Source: Hymenobacter cheonanensis
GTDB taxonomy: Bacteria > Bacteroidota > Bacteroidia > Cytophagales > Hymenobacteraceae
Reading direction: 5' to 3'
Assembly: GCF_030581075.1 (NCBI RefSeq)
Contig: NZ_JAUQSW010000001.1
Span: forward strand, 124,001 to 188,000
Length of the DNA: 64,000 bases
The notes under the pieces were generated by a model. The model was not told the DNA's origin. It worked only from the letters and a program-made list of their open reading frames with translations, and ran no database searches. Position 1 is the first letter of the stretch. Every line of letters starts with the position of its first letter. Both the position numbers and the translations under genes were made by a program. Shown in pieces: positions 51,463 through 60,641 of this stretch.

Positions 51463-52545
51463 TCAGGGCGTGATTTCGCCCCGCAAATCCTGGCTGAGCA
51501 GGCGGCGGGTTTCGGCTTCGGCCAGCTCCAGGCCGAGCACAAACATGAGCTTGGTAATGGCCGCCTCGGTGGTAATATCATCGCCGCCCACCACGCCGAG
51601 GCTGCTGAGGCGGGCGCTGGTTTCGTAGTGGCCCTGCACCACGCGGCCCTCCTCGCACTGGCTCACGTTGAGCACAACCAGGCCCCGCTGCTGGGCCCGC
51701 GCCAGGCAGTTTAAAAACCACGGCGCCGTGGGCGCATTGCCCGAGCCGTAGGTTTCGAGCACGCAGCCGCGCAGGCCGGACACGCCCAGCACGGCCTCCA
51801 CCACGGCTTCGGTGATGCCGGGGAACAGCGGCAGCACGGCCACTCTTTCTTCGAGCCGGGTGTGCACCCTGAGGTGGGCGGCGGGCAGCAGGCGAATATC
51901 CTGGTCGTTGAAATCGAGGTTGATGCCGGCGCGGGCCAGCGGTGGGTAGTTTTCGCTTTTGAAGGCAGCAAACTGCTGGCTCTCCACCTTTTTGGCGCGG
52001 GTGCCCCTGATGAGCACATCGTTGAAGAAAACCCCTACCTCGGGCAGCCGCACGGTGCGGGCGCGGGGGTGGCGGGCGGCGGCTATCTCCAGGGCGGTGA
52101 GCAGGTTGCGGGTGGCATCGGAGCGGGTGCGCCCCACCGGCACCTGCGCTCCCGTAAACACGACCGGCTTGCCCAAATTTTCGAGTAAAAAGCTGAGCGC
52201 TGCCGCCGAGTAGGCCATCGTATCGGTGCCGTGCAGCACCACAAAGCCGTCGAAACCCTCGTAGTGCTGGCCAATGAGCTGGGCCAGGCGCAGCCAGTCG
52301 GCAGGCGTCACGTTGCTGCTATCAATGAGCTGCGGCAGGGTCAGCAGCTCCAGGCGGTAGGGCAGCTGGCGCAGCTCGGGCATCTTGCGGTCGAGCTTGC
52401 CGAAATGCATGGGCACTAGCTCCTGGTGGCGGTTCACGACCATGCCCACCGTGCCGCCGGTGTACAGGATAAGCAGGCGCGGCGCGGCCGGGTCGGTAAC
52501 GGCGGCGGCGGTGGGCAGGGTAAGCAGGGGCAAATCGAGAAGCAT
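51463..52545 (-). CDS. ansA: Type I L-asparaginase
   Basis: A 360-residue asparaginase that hydrolyses asparagine to aspartate and ammonia. It has both catalytic threonine motifs, ILYTGGTVGMV and VVLHGTDTMAYSA, plus TGAQVPVGRTRSDATRNLL. The lack of a signal peptide places it in the cytosol, as for the type I enzyme. The N-terminus has a ~20-residue extension before TGGT that may indicate a later start. The TatD gene is 36 bp upstream on the same strand. Confidence 0.92.
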   Translation of the reverse strand: MLLDLPLLTLPTAAAVTDPAAPRLLILYTGGTVGMVVNRHQELVPMHFGKLDRKMPELRQLPYRLELLTLPQLIDSSNVTPADWLRLAQLIGQHYEGFDGFVVLHGTDTMAYSAAALSFLLENLGKPVVFTGAQVPVGRTRSDATRNLLTALEIAAARHPRARTVRLPEVGVFFNDVLIRGTRAKKVESQQFAAFKSENYPPLARAGINLDFNDQDIRLLPAAHLRVHTRLEERVAVLPLFPGITEAVVEAVLGVSGLRGCVLETYGSGNAPTAPWFLNCLARAQQRGLVVLNVSQCEEGRVVQGHYETSARLSSLGVVGGDDITTEAAITKLMFVLGLELAEAETRRLLSQDLRGEITP

Positions 52546-52581
52546 GGCCGCAAAGAAAGGCTAGCGCAGGTAGTGCCGAGC

Positions 52582-53358
52582 TTACTGCCCTAGCCCGAAC
52601 AGCTCCCGGGCATTGCGGGTAGTAGCCTCGGCGATGGCCTCGGGCGCCTGGCCCAGCAGGGCGGCCACGCGGTGCAGCACCAGCGGGAGGTAGGCCGGCT
52701 CGTTGCGCTTGCCGCGGTAGGGCACGGGTGCGAGGTAAGGGCAATCGGTTTCGAGCACCAGGTGGGCCACGTCGACGTGGGGCAGCACCTTATCCAAGCC
52801 GCCATTTTTGAACGTAGCTACGCCGCCGATGCCCAGCTTAAAACCACCCAGCGCAATAATGCGCTCGGCCTCGGCCAGCCCGTCGGAAAAACAATGAAAC
52901 ACCCCACGCAGCGTGCCATCCTGGGCCTCGGCCACCAGGGCAAAGGCTTCCTCGAAGGCGCTGCGGGTGTGCAGCACAATGGGCAGGTTGTAGCGCTTAG
53001 CCAGGGCTAGCTGCACGCGCAGGGCCTCTTGCTGCTGCGGCAGGCAGGTTTTATCCCAATACAGGTCGATGCCGCACTCGCCCACCGCCACAAACGGGCG
53101 CCGGGCCAGCCAGTCCTCCACAAGCTGCAATTCCTTTTCAAAGCCGGGGCCGACTGAGCACGGGTGCAGGCCCATCATGGCCAGGCAGGTTTGGGGGGCG
53201 GCGGCCTCCAGCTCCAGCATGGCGTCGATGGTGGTGCGGTCCACATTGGGCATCAGAATAGTGCCGACGCCGGCCGCCACGGCCCGGTGCAGCGCCTCGG
53301 CCTGGTCGGGCCGAAACTGCTCGGAATACAGGTGGGCGTGGGTTTCGATGAGTTTCAT
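52582..53358 (-). CDS. tatD: TatD-family metal-dependent hydrolase
   Basis: A 258-residue TIM-barrel hydrolase with the metal ligands ETHAHLYSE, GECGIDLYWD, LHTRSAFEE, FHCFSDG and ETDCPYLAP, all in order. TatD proteins are metal-dependent DNases linked to DNA repair or turnover. The ATG begins MKLIETHAHLY. It is 18 bp downstream of the GNAT gene and 36 bp upstream of ansA, so the three may be one operon. Confidence 0.92.
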   Translation of the reverse strand: MKLIETHAHLYSEQFRPDQAEALHRAVAAGVGTILMPNVDRTTIDAMLELEAAAPQTCLAMMGLHPCSVGPGFEKELQLVEDWLARRPFVAVGECGIDLYWDKTCLPQQQEALRVQLALAKRYNLPIVLHTRSAFEEAFALVAEAQDGTLRGVFHCFSDGLAEAERIIALGGFKLGIGGVATFKNGGLDKVLPHVDVAHLVLETDCPYLAPVPYRGKRNEPAYLPLVLHRVAALLGQAPEAIAEATTRNARELFGLGQ

Positions 53359-53376
53359 GAATGCTACTTACTTGAC

Positions 53377-53805
53377 TTACAGCGTGCGGCTAAGGCGCAC
53401 GTAGGGCACCTCGCCTTTGTAAAAAACCTCGCCCTTGGGCGCCAGCCCAAAGCGCTGGTAAAAGGGCAGGGTATTCTGGCGGGCATCGCACCAAAGCTGG
53501 CTAGCCCCCTGGGCCTGCGCCACCCCGATGAGATGGTGCAGCAGCGCCGTGCCCACGCCCCGCCCCTGCCAGGCCGGGTCGGTGGCAAACTTGCGGAAGC
53601 GGGCCACGCCGTGGGCACCGACAAACAGCGAAATTACCGCCACCAGCGCGCCTTCCACGAACGCGCCGAAGTGCTGGCCGGCCTCGTCTTCGGGCAATTG
53701 CACGTAGGCGAGCGGCTTAGCGGGCCACAATACGGCGTGGCGCAAGGCGTAGGTTTGGGCGGCCGTAATGGGCTGAATAGCAACGGCAGGTTGGGCAGCG
53801 GGCAT
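53377..53805 (-). CDS. GNAT-family N-acetyltransferase
   Basis: A 142-residue acetyltransferase. The acetyl-CoA P-loop is WQGRGVGTALLHHLI after the FRKFATDPAW strand, and the C-terminal FYQRFGLAPKGEVFYKGEVPY fits the GNAT fold (COG3153/YjdJ-like). The acetyl acceptor is unknown. It lies 3 bp from the glycosyltransferase stop and is on the same strand. Confidence 0.88.
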   Translation of the reverse strand: MPAAQPAVAIQPITAAQTYALRHAVLWPAKPLAYVQLPEDEAGQHFGAFVEGALVAVISLFVGAHGVARFRKFATDPAWQGRGVGTALLHHLIGVAQAQGASQLWCDARQNTLPFYQRFGLAPKGEVFYKGEVPYVRLSRTL

Positions 53806-53808
53806 GGC

Positions 53809-54969
53809 TTAATGGTAGTGGCGGCCCTTCCACTCCACCCCGCGCCGGCCCAGCAAGCGGCTCAGCGTGAGGTGGGTAGTGAGGGCTAGTGAGTAAAGCT
53901 CGAAGGCGGGCAGCAGCCACCAGGCGGGGCGCGGCAGGCCGGCGCGGCGGCTGGCCACCACGGCCAGCGCGTAGTGGCTGGCTACTTTAGCAGCCAGCGC
54001 GGCCAGCGCCCAACCCCAGTTGCTGGCTAGCCCCAGCCCCAGCGCTGCCAGCCAGTAGCCGCTGAAAAAAATGAGCCCGGCCTGCACGTGCCACGGCAGC
54101 GCCGCCACGCCGCGCAGCCAGCGCAGGCGCTGCTTCACTAGCCCGGCCCACGAGGCAATGGGCCGCGACGTGGCCCGCACGGCCGGCTCAAACAGCTGCC
54201 GGAAGCCAAAGCCCCGGGCATTAACGGCCTCAAACAAGGCAAAATCCTCGGTCACGGAAAACGGCAACGCTTCGTAGCCACCCGTAGCCAGGTAGGCGGC
54301 GCGGGTAATGAGCATGTTGTTGCCCATGGCCGTCATGGGCTGCCCAGCCTCGGTACCTACCTGAATGAGGGCTAGTGACAGCAGCCAGTCGAGCCCCTGC
54401 AAACGCGCCAGCCACCCCGCGCCCACCGTCACGGTGAGGCCCGTGACGGTGCCCACGCCGGGCGCGGCGTGGCGCAGCATGGCCGGCACCCAGGTCGGGG
54501 GCACGGTAATATCGGCGTCGGTGATGAGGAAATAATCGGCCGTGGCGCGGCGCGCCAGGTGGGCCAGCACGTTGGCCTTGCCCCGCGCCTGCCCCAGGTT
54601 GCTTTCGATAGCGATAACACGCCAGAAGCCGGCAAAGCCGGCTAGCGCGGCCTCGGCCACGGCGCGGGTGCGGTCGGTGCTGGCATCGTCGCCCACCAGT
54701 ATTTCCAGCTTTTCGGCCGGGTAGTCGAGGGCGCGCAGGCTGGCCAGGCAGCGCGGCAGGTTGGCTTCCTCGTTGCGGGCCGCCACCAGAATGCTCACGC
54801 GCGGCCCCGGCCCGGGCAGCGCCACCGGGCTGGCCGCGCCGCGCCGGCTAGCCAGCCGCCCGGTAGCGTAGGCCATTACCAGCAGCCACAAACCACAGTA
54901 AAAGAGCGAAAAGTAGAACAAAGCAACCCGGCTAGCGAGCCGCAAAAATACCAGTGCCCGGGCCGCCAC
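53809..54969 (-). CDS. Family 2 glycosyltransferase, membrane-bound
   Basis: A 386-residue processive-type GT-A enzyme. One N-terminal helix (VALFYFSLFYCGLWLLVMAY) precedes the catalytic domain: VSILVAARNEEANLP, GDDASTDRTR, ITDADITVPP (DxD-like), TEDFALFE and the QRLRW motif (KQRLRWLRG). Three helices follow at the C-terminus. The GTG at 54969 was chosen because it lies 2 bp after the deacetylase stop, while the longer frame is antisense. With the deacetylase gene it suggests synthesis and trimming of a surface polysaccharide. Confidence 0.88.
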   Translation of the reverse strand: MAARALVFLRLASRVALFYFSLFYCGLWLLVMAYATGRLASRRGAASPVALPGPGPRVSILVAARNEEANLPRCLASLRALDYPAEKLEILVGDDASTDRTRAVAEAALAGFAGFWRVIAIESNLGQARGKANVLAHLARRATADYFLITDADITVPPTWVPAMLRHAAPGVGTVTGLTVTVGAGWLARLQGLDWLLSLALIQVGTEAGQPMTAMGNNMLITRAAYLATGGYEALPFSVTEDFALFEAVNARGFGFRQLFEPAVRATSRPIASWAGLVKQRLRWLRGVAALPWHVQAGLIFFSGYWLAALGLGLASNWGWALAALAAKVASHYALAVVASRRAGLPRPAWWLLPAFELYSLALTTHLTLSRLLGRRGVEWKGRHYH

Positions 54970-54971
54970 CG

Positions 54972-55703
54972 CTACAATACCGCAAACTCGTAGCCCAGCT
55001 CGCTGTAGTGGGCTAGCAGGCGCGGCAGCAAAAAGCGTAGCGAGCGGCTCGCCTTGCGCGAGTCGTGCAGCACCACAATGTCGCCGGGGCGGGTGGCGGA
55101 CAGCGCCAGGCGTAGCGCCCGCTCGGGCGCCAGGTCGGGGTCGTAGTCGCGGGTAAGCAGGCTCCACATCACCACGCGGTAGCGCTGCCGCAGCTGCCGC
55201 AGCACCGGCCAGGTAAGGCGGCCGTAGGGCGGGCGAAATAGTTTTGAATTGGAAATAGCGAGTTGAGAATGCAGAAGTAAGCTTGCAGCCCCTTGCAGAG
55301 CCAGCCCCGAAGGCTGGCTTGTTATTGCTTCCTCTCTCATTAATACTTCTAAATGGCTTTCGCACTCAGCCACGCCGGCCAGGTACTCGGCGCGGGGCGT
55401 GTTCCAGGCGCTGCGGTGGTGCTGGGTGTGGTTGCCGAGGCGATGGCCGGCGGCCAGCGCGGCGCGGGCGATGGCCGGATGGCGCGCCAGGTTATCACCC
55501 ACGCAAAAGAACGTGCCCCGCGCCCCATACGCCGCCAATTGCGCTAGTACCCAAGGGGTTTCCTCCGGAATGGGGCCGTCGTCGAAGGTAAGGTAGAGGC
55601 GCGGCCGGCCAGTGGGGCTAGCCGGCACACCGCGCCACTCGCTGCCCGGAAACAACGGGTGCAGCCAGGCGGGCGGGCGAGTGAGCGGGTTGGGCAGCAG
55701 CAA
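54972..55703 (-). CDS. Polysaccharide deacetylase (NodB-like)
   Basis: A 243-residue CE4-type deacetylase that removes acetyl groups from GlcNAc-containing polymers. It has the catalytic TFDDGPIP, the metal-binding NHTQHH, the RPPYGRLTWP motif and the C-terminal LHDS. No signal peptide is evident. Between motifs two and three there is a ~35-residue segment (55240-55350) lower in GC that contains a hairpin (AGCCAGCC/GGCTGGCT) and looks like an in-frame insertion. The start is a TTG at 55703. The glycosyltransferase starts 2 bp downstream. Confidence 0.85.
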   Translation of the reverse strand: MLLPNPLTRPPAWLHPLFPGSEWRGVPASPTGRPRLYLTFDDGPIPEETPWVLAQLAAYGARGTFFCVGDNLARHPAIARAALAAGHRLGNHTQHHRSAWNTPRAEYLAGVAECESHLEVLMREEAITSQPSGLALQGAASLLLHSQLAISNSKLFRPPYGRLTWPVLRQLRQRYRVVMWSLLTRDYDPDLAPERALRLALSATRPGDIVVLHDSRKASRSLRFLLPRLLAHYSELGYEFAVL

Positions 55704-55788
55704 AACGAAACCGAAACGAGTGAGTGCGGGTACTTACCAAAGCCGCGGGCCGGCTTTCGCCCGCAAACTTACCCTAGCTTCTTTTCTT

Positions 55789-56097
55789 ATGCCTCGCAAG
55801 TCCTTTTCCGAACTCATCAACAGCCCCGGGATGCCCGTGCTGGTCGATTTTTATGCCGACTGGTGCGGCCCCTGCAAAACGATGGCGCCCATCTTGCAGC
55901 AGGTGGCGGCCCAACACGAGGGCAAGCTGCGCATCATCAAGATTGACGTTGACAAGAACCCCGCCGTGGCCCAACAGTTTAAGGTACAGAGCATCCCGAC
56001 CCTTATTCTCTTTAGCCAGGGGCAGCCGGTGTGGCGGCAGGCGGGCGTGGTGCCCGCCGCCCAAATTGGGCAAGCAGTGGGCGCTCACCTGCGCTAG
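55789..56097 (+). CDS. trxA: Thioredoxin
   Basis: A 102-residue classical thioredoxin, active site FYADWCGPCKTMAP, cis-proline in SIPTLILF and the usual strand KIDVDKNPAVAQQF. Length and motifs match cytosolic Trx, which reduces protein disulfides with electrons from thioredoxin reductase. The ATG at 55789 is the only one placing WCGPC at residue ~27, as expected. It is followed by a terminator. Confidence 0.93.
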   Translation: MPRKSFSELINSPGMPVLVDFYADWCGPCKTMAPILQQVAAQHEGKLRIIKIDVDKNPAVAQQFKVQSIPTLILFSQGQPVWRQAGVVPAAQIGQAVGAHLR

Positions 56098-56119
56098 CCA
56101 GCCCCTGCTCTACCTGCGA

Positions 56120-56154
56120 AAGCCCGGCTGCCACAGAGGTAGTCGGGCTTTTTT
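56120..56154 (+). terminator. Terminator of trxA
   Basis: Stem AGCCCGGCT/AGTCGGGCT with a 12-nt loop and TTTTT, 23 bp after the stop. The 230 bases from here to the TonB-receptor gene are AT-rich; I see no gene in them. Confidence 0.82.
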
Positions 56155-56392
56155 ATGCATGCCAGCAGGCACCTTAAAGCTAACTAGCTGAATGACCGAG
56201 CTTTGTACGTTCAATATGTACTAGACCGACTGATTCTTGTACCAGAAACAGACTGCTCTTTGAATCTTATGTACTAAAGAGCACGCAATTAGTTGGAAGC
56301 TACTAAAATACCACCGCATGCAACGCTTGCCGAACTAGCGCCTCTTGAGGGGGGTTTGATGAGTTGCCGCTCACAGTGGCGTATTTTTGAGT

Positions 56393-58741
56393 ATGTTCGG
56401 AAAATTGCGTTGCCACGGGTTGCTTATTACGGGGCTGCTTTGGCTAACTAGTCCGCATCTGGGCTGGGCCCAGGTGCAGCATCTGCTAAGTGGCGTGGTA
56501 CGCGGGGCCGATGGCACGGCCCTGCCAGGAGCCACCGTAGCCGTGCCGGCCCTGGGTTTGGGCACTGCTACTGAGGCCGATGGCCACTACCGCCTCAGCG
56601 TGCCCGAGGGCGAGCAGCGGGTCACCGTGTCGTTTGTGGGCTATGCCAGCCAGACCTTCACGCTCAACCTACACCGCGCTCAGCAGCGCAACGTGACCCT
56701 GGCCGCCAGTAGCAGCGAACTGGCCGAGGTAGTGGTGCAGGGCCAGCAAACGCTTAAGGAAAAGCTGCAATCGACCCAGATGGGCGTCGAGCACCTCAGC
56801 ATTCGGGAGGCCAAGCTGCTGCCCGCACTTTTCGGCGAGGTCGATATCTTGAAAACCTTGCAGCTGAAACCCGGCGTACAAAGCGGCGGCGAGGGCAGCA
56901 GCGGCTTGTTTGTGCGCGGCGGCTCGGCCGACCAGAATCTGGTGCTGGTCGACAACGTGCTGGTGTATAATCCCAACCATTTGTTTGGGCTTTTTTCGGT
57001 ATTCAACTCCGACGCCGTGCAAAGCGTCGATTTGTACAAAGCCGGTTTTCCGGCCCAGTTTGGCGGGCGCCTCTCGTCGGTGGTTGATGTAAAATTGCGC
57101 GAGGGTGACCGCGAGAAGTACGTGCTCACCGGGGGCATCGGCCTCATCTCGTCGCGCCTCAGCTTTGAGGGGCCTATTCAGAAGGGTAAGGGCTCGTTTA
57201 TCGTGAGTGGGCGGCGCACCTATTTCGACATCTTTACCCGCGCGCTCAACCGGGCCCATGCCGGGGATGTGGACTGGCGCCCCATCCCGGATTACTATTT
57301 CTACGACTTCAACGCCAAGGCCAACTATACGCTGGGCGAGAAGGACCAGCTGTTTTTTACGGGCTACCTGGGGCGCGATATTTTTGGCTTTACCTCGCCC
57401 AATGGCTTTCAGGCCAACTTTACCTGGGGCAATACGCTAGGGGCTTTGCGCTGGCAGCACGTGTTTTCGCCCCGGCTCACGATGAATACGGCCGCCTCGG
57501 TTACCTCCTACAAGTACAATCTGGGCAATAGCATCGACCAGTTTAGCTTCGACCTGGGCTCGACTATTCTGGACTACAACCTGCGCACCGATTTCGACTA
57601 CGTGCCCAACGACCGGCACACCATCAAGTTTGGCGCCTTGCTCACCTACCACAACTTTGGGGTGGGCCGCTTGCAGCGCAGCTCCCAGGATAACAGCGTC
57701 AACTTTGGGGCCGATGTCAACTACACCGGCCAGGAAGCAGCCCTGTATGCGGCTGATAATATTAAAGTTACCGATAAGCTGCAGGCTGAGCTAGGCCTGC
57801 GCGCCACGGGTTTTCAAAGCAGCCCCAACCACTTTGGCGGCCTCGAGCCGCGCGCCTCGGCCCGCTACTCGCTCACCAATAATATTTCGCTCAAGGGCAG
57901 CTACGCCCTTATGTATCAGTACGTGCACCTGGTGTCGAACTCGGGTGCCTCGCTGCCCACCGATATCTGGTACCCCTCGCGCCTGTCGGTGAAGCCCGAG
58001 CGCTCGCAGCAGGTGAGTACGGGGGCTAGCTTTTTGCTGGGCGGCGGCAAGTATTTGCTTACCAATGAGGTGTACTACAAATGGGCCAGCAACCAGATTG
58101 ATTTCAAGGACGGCGCCCAGATTTTCGCCAACAACGACCTCGACTCGCAGTTTCTCTTCGGGCGCGGCTGGGCCTACGGCAACGAGCTTTATCTGGAAAA
58201 GAAAACCGGCAAAACGACTGGCTGGATTGGCTACACGCTGGCCTGGACCAAACGCAATTTTCCGCCCCAGCTAGGCACCACGGGCATCAACAACGGCCAG
58301 GATTTCTATCCCAACTACGACCGGCGCCATAACATCAACGTCGTGGTGATGCACGAGCTAAATCCACGCATCTCGCTCACGGCCAGCTTTGTGTATACCA
58401 GCGGCGCGCCCACTACGCTGCCGTTTGGGCGCTTTGCCATTCAGGATATTTACCAGGGCGGCATTCAGGCTGTGCCGGTGTACCCCGACCGTAATTCTTA
58501 CCGCATGATTCCCTACCACCGCCTCGATTTGGGGATGGTGTACAAGCTGCGGCCTTCGCGCATCGGGGGCCAGCGCGACTTTACGTTCAGCATCTACAAT
58601 GCCTACAACCGACGCAATGCCTACTTCATCTACTTTGAGCAAACGCGCGACAAGGCCACGGATAAGGTAACCGGCTACCGGGCGCAGCAGGTGTCGCTGT
58701 TCCCGTTCATTCCCTCGGTAACGTACAATTTTAAGTTCTGA
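56393..58741 (+). CDS. TonB-dependent receptor with CarboxypepD-like N-terminus
   Basis: A 782-residue outer-membrane receptor. Signal peptide MFGKLRCHGLLITGLLWLTS...GWAQ, then a carboxypeptidase-regulatory-like beta domain (LSGVVRGADGTALPGATVAV, residues ~25-105), the plug (FGEVDILKTLQLKPGVQSGG, GLFVRGGSADQNLVLVDNV, LYKAGFPAQFGGRLSSVVDV) and the barrel ending in ...VTYNFKF with a terminal aromatic. It takes up an unknown substrate with energy from TonB-ExbBD. The ATG at 56393 is preferred over an in-frame TTG at 56387. The DUF4249 lipoprotein gene follows after 90 bp, a common pairing. Confidence 0.92.
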   Translation: MFGKLRCHGLLITGLLWLTSPHLGWAQVQHLLSGVVRGADGTALPGATVAVPALGLGTATEADGHYRLSVPEGEQRVTVSFVGYASQTFTLNLHRAQQRNVTLAASSSELAEVVVQGQQTLKEKLQSTQMGVEHLSIREAKLLPALFGEVDILKTLQLKPGVQSGGEGSSGLFVRGGSADQNLVLVDNVLVYNPNHLFGLFSVFNSDAVQSVDLYKAGFPAQFGGRLSSVVDVKLREGDREKYVLTGGIGLISSRLSFEGPIQKGKGSFIVSGRRTYFDIFTRALNRAHAGDVDWRPIPDYYFYDFNAKANYTLGEKDQLFFTGYLGRDIFGFTSPNGFQANFTWGNTLGALRWQHVFSPRLTMNTAASVTSYKYNLGNSIDQFSFDLGSTILDYNLRTDFDYVPNDRHTIKFGALLTYHNFGVGRLQRSSQDNSVNFGADVNYTGQEAALYAADNIKVTDKLQAELGLRATGFQSSPNHFGGLEPRASARYSLTNNISLKGSYALMYQYVHLVSNSGASLPTDIWYPSRLSVKPERSQQVSTGASFLLGGGKYLLTNEVYYKWASNQIDFKDGAQIFANNDLDSQFLFGRGWAYGNELYLEKKTGKTTGWIGYTLAWTKRNFPPQLGTTGINNGQDFYPNYDRRHNINVVVMHELNPRISLTASFVYTSGAPTTLPFGRFAIQDIYQGGIQAVPVYPDRNSYRMIPYHRLDLGMVYKLRPSRIGGQRDFTFSIYNAYNRRNAYFIYFEQTRDKATDKVTGYRAQQVSLFPFIPSVTYNFKF

Positions 58742-58831
58742 CCGCAGATTCAACGGGTTTAGCCATGCCGTCTTTCGGTTCGGAGATATACCCACTGCGT
58801 GGACTGGCTTTAGATTCTTACTTTGATTAAT

Positions 58832-59707
58832 ATGATAACGGTGCATAAAGGTGTAGCTGGGATGTTGTTGCTAGGGGCATTAGGGGGCTGCAAGAGCCTG
58901 CAAAACGACGCCAATGTGCCCCTGCCCTACTACGCCAACCAGCTCGTAGCCGAGTGCTACCTCGAAAACGGCGTGGTGCCGCGCCTCACTATTAGCGAAT
59001 CAGTACCGTATCTGGATAATAACCAGGCCATTGCGGCGGGCTCGCAGGTATTGACCTTGCCGAATGGGCAAACAGTGCAGCTGCCCACTGATGTAACCGT
59101 GACGCTGACGCTACCCGGTGGCCAGCCCGTACCCCTGCGCTTCAGCCCCGGCATTGATGCCGCTACAGGCAAGTATTATACGCACGTCGGCGCTGCCCCG
59201 ATTGTGGCCAAAGCGGGCCAGCAGTTTGGCCTCGATGCCCAGGACAAGCGCGGGCGGCACCTCACGGGCACGGCCATCGTGCCCACGTTCATCCCCATTG
59301 ACTCGGTAAAATACAAGTTCAATGGCTTAACGGGCGAGAACAAAAAGGCCTATTTCCTGACTAAGTGGACCGACCCGGCCGCTACCATCGACTTTTACCG
59401 CCTGATGCTGCACAAGGGCAAACCCGCCAACAACTCCGAAACCGACAACGACATCCGCGATAAGCTTTTCAACGGTCAGCCCTACGCGCAGGTCACGACC
59501 TACCGCTTCCGGCCGGGCGACACCGTGACGGCCACGCTCTACCACGTCGATACGCTGTATTTCGACTTCCGGCAGTCGGTGCGCAACGCCCGCAATGCCA
59601 ACGGCAACCCCTTTGCCCAGCCCTCCGGCATTCATAGCACGGTGCAGGGCGGGCTGGGCGTGTTCACGGTGCTGGTGAGCGATAAACGCACCGTTATTCT
59701 CAACTAG
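58832..59707 (+). CDS. DUF4249 lipoprotein, partner of TonB receptor
   Basis: A 291-residue predicted lipoprotein, lipobox GALGGC near residue 20. The sequence fits DUF4249 (LVAECYLENGVVPRLTISES, VPTFIPIDSVKY, GGLGVFTVLVSDK). Such proteins usually follow a TonB-dependent receptor, as here, and are believed to act as its surface lipoprotein, although the mechanism is not known. The ATG at 58832 is preferred over an upstream TTG. Confidence 0.85.
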   Translation: MITVHKGVAGMLLLGALGGCKSLQNDANVPLPYYANQLVAECYLENGVVPRLTISESVPYLDNNQAIAAGSQVLTLPNGQTVQLPTDVTVTLTLPGGQPVPLRFSPGIDAATGKYYTHVGAAPIVAKAGQQFGLDAQDKRGRHLTGTAIVPTFIPIDSVKYKFNGLTGENKKAYFLTKWTDPAATIDFYRLMLHKGKPANNSETDNDIRDKLFNGQPYAQVTTYRFRPGDTVTATLYHVDTLYFDFRQSVRNARNANGNPFAQPSGIHSTVQGGLGVFTVLVSDKRTVILN

Positions 59708-59714
59708 CCCCCGG

Positions 59715-60530
59715 CTAGCCCGCCAAAACCGCTTTCATCAGCGCGGTGAGGCGAGGCTCGGCTACGGCAGCGGCGGCCAGGATTTCGGGGAGTTGCACGG
59801 GCTTGAGCTGCCCGGGGTAGCAGAGGTCGGTGATAACTGATACGGCCAGCACCGGCAGGCCCAGGTGCCGGGCGGCAATTACCTCGGGCACGGTGCTCAT
59901 GCCCACAGCATCGGCCCCGATGGTGCGCAGGTAGCGGTATTCGGCGGGCGTTTCGAGCATGGGGCCAGGGCAGGCCACGTATACGCCGCGCTGGGTAGTG
60001 TTACCCTGCCCCAGCGCCTCGGCGGCGGCGCGGGCGCGGGCCAGCAGGCCCGCATCGTAGGGCGCGTGCATATCGGGGAAGCGCGGGCCTAGCTCATCCA
60101 GGTTGGGGCCGATGAGCGGGTTGGTAGGCAGCAGGTTGATGTGGTCGTCAATCAGCATTAGGTCCGAAATGCCAAACTCGGGATTGAGCCCACCAGCGGC
60201 ATTACTCACGAACAGCTGCTTAATGCCAAGTAGTTTGAGCACGCGCACAGGCAGCACTACCTGCGCCATCGAGTAGCCTTCGTAGTAGTGAAAGCGCCCT
60301 TGCAGCACGGCCACCTTTTGCCCGGCCAGGGTGCCTAGCAGCAGCCGACCGGCGTGGCTTTCCACCGTCGAAACCGGGAAATTGGGAATATCGGCGTAAC
60401 TGATTTCGTGCTCAACTTCAACTTCTTTGGCCAGGGCGCCCAGCCCGGTGCCGAGAATGATGCCGGTGACGGGCTGAAAAGTGGCGGTGTGGGCCTGAAT
60501 GTAGGCAACGGCTTCGCGGATGGCTTTCAT
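59715..60530 (-). CDS. punA: Purine nucleoside phosphorylase, trimeric type
   Basis: A 271-residue phosphorylase that splits inosine or guanosine with phosphate for purine salvage. It has the family features GIILGTGLGALA, the phosphate-binding TVESHAGRL, GRFHYYEGYSM, SNAAGGLNPEF and VGMSTVPEVIAARHLGL. Length and motifs fit the trimeric, 6-oxopurine-specific class. The end is 7 bp from the convergent DUF4249 stop. Confidence 0.93.
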   Translation of the reverse strand: MKAIREAVAYIQAHTATFQPVTGIILGTGLGALAKEVEVEHEISYADIPNFPVSTVESHAGRLLLGTLAGQKVAVLQGRFHYYEGYSMAQVVLPVRVLKLLGIKQLFVSNAAGGLNPEFGISDLMLIDDHINLLPTNPLIGPNLDELGPRFPDMHAPYDAGLLARARAAAEALGQGNTTQRGVYVACPGPMLETPAEYRYLRTIGADAVGMSTVPEVIAARHLGLPVLAVSVITDLCYPGQLKPVQLPEILAAAAVAEPRLTALMKAVLAG

Positions 60531-60552
60531 GAGTGGTGGTGTAAAATTCGTT

Positions 60553-60633
60553 TGTCATTGCGAGCGCAGCGCAGCAATCGCACGTGTTTGGCAGCTAGTC
60601 GGGTGCGATTGCTGCGCTGCGCTCGCAATGACA
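60553..60633. repeat. Intergenic palindrome, family B, copy 4
   Basis: Perfect 31-bp inverted arms (60553-60583 and 60603-60633) beginning TGTCATTGCGAGCGCAGC. It lies between the punA start and the stop of the M1 peptidase gene, both on the minus strand. Confidence 0.92.
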
Positions 60634-60641
60634 GGTAAGAT

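Noticed and set aside
54970..55365. A 130-residue N-terminal extension of the glycosyltransferase
   Set aside because: The extension overlaps the deacetylase gene in another frame and has no family similarity; the GTG at 54969 fits the gene spacing.
56382..56389. TATTTTTG as the promoter of the TonB receptor gene
   Set aside because: It matches the -7 consensus but lies 4 bp before the ATG at 56393, so transcription would start inside the gene.
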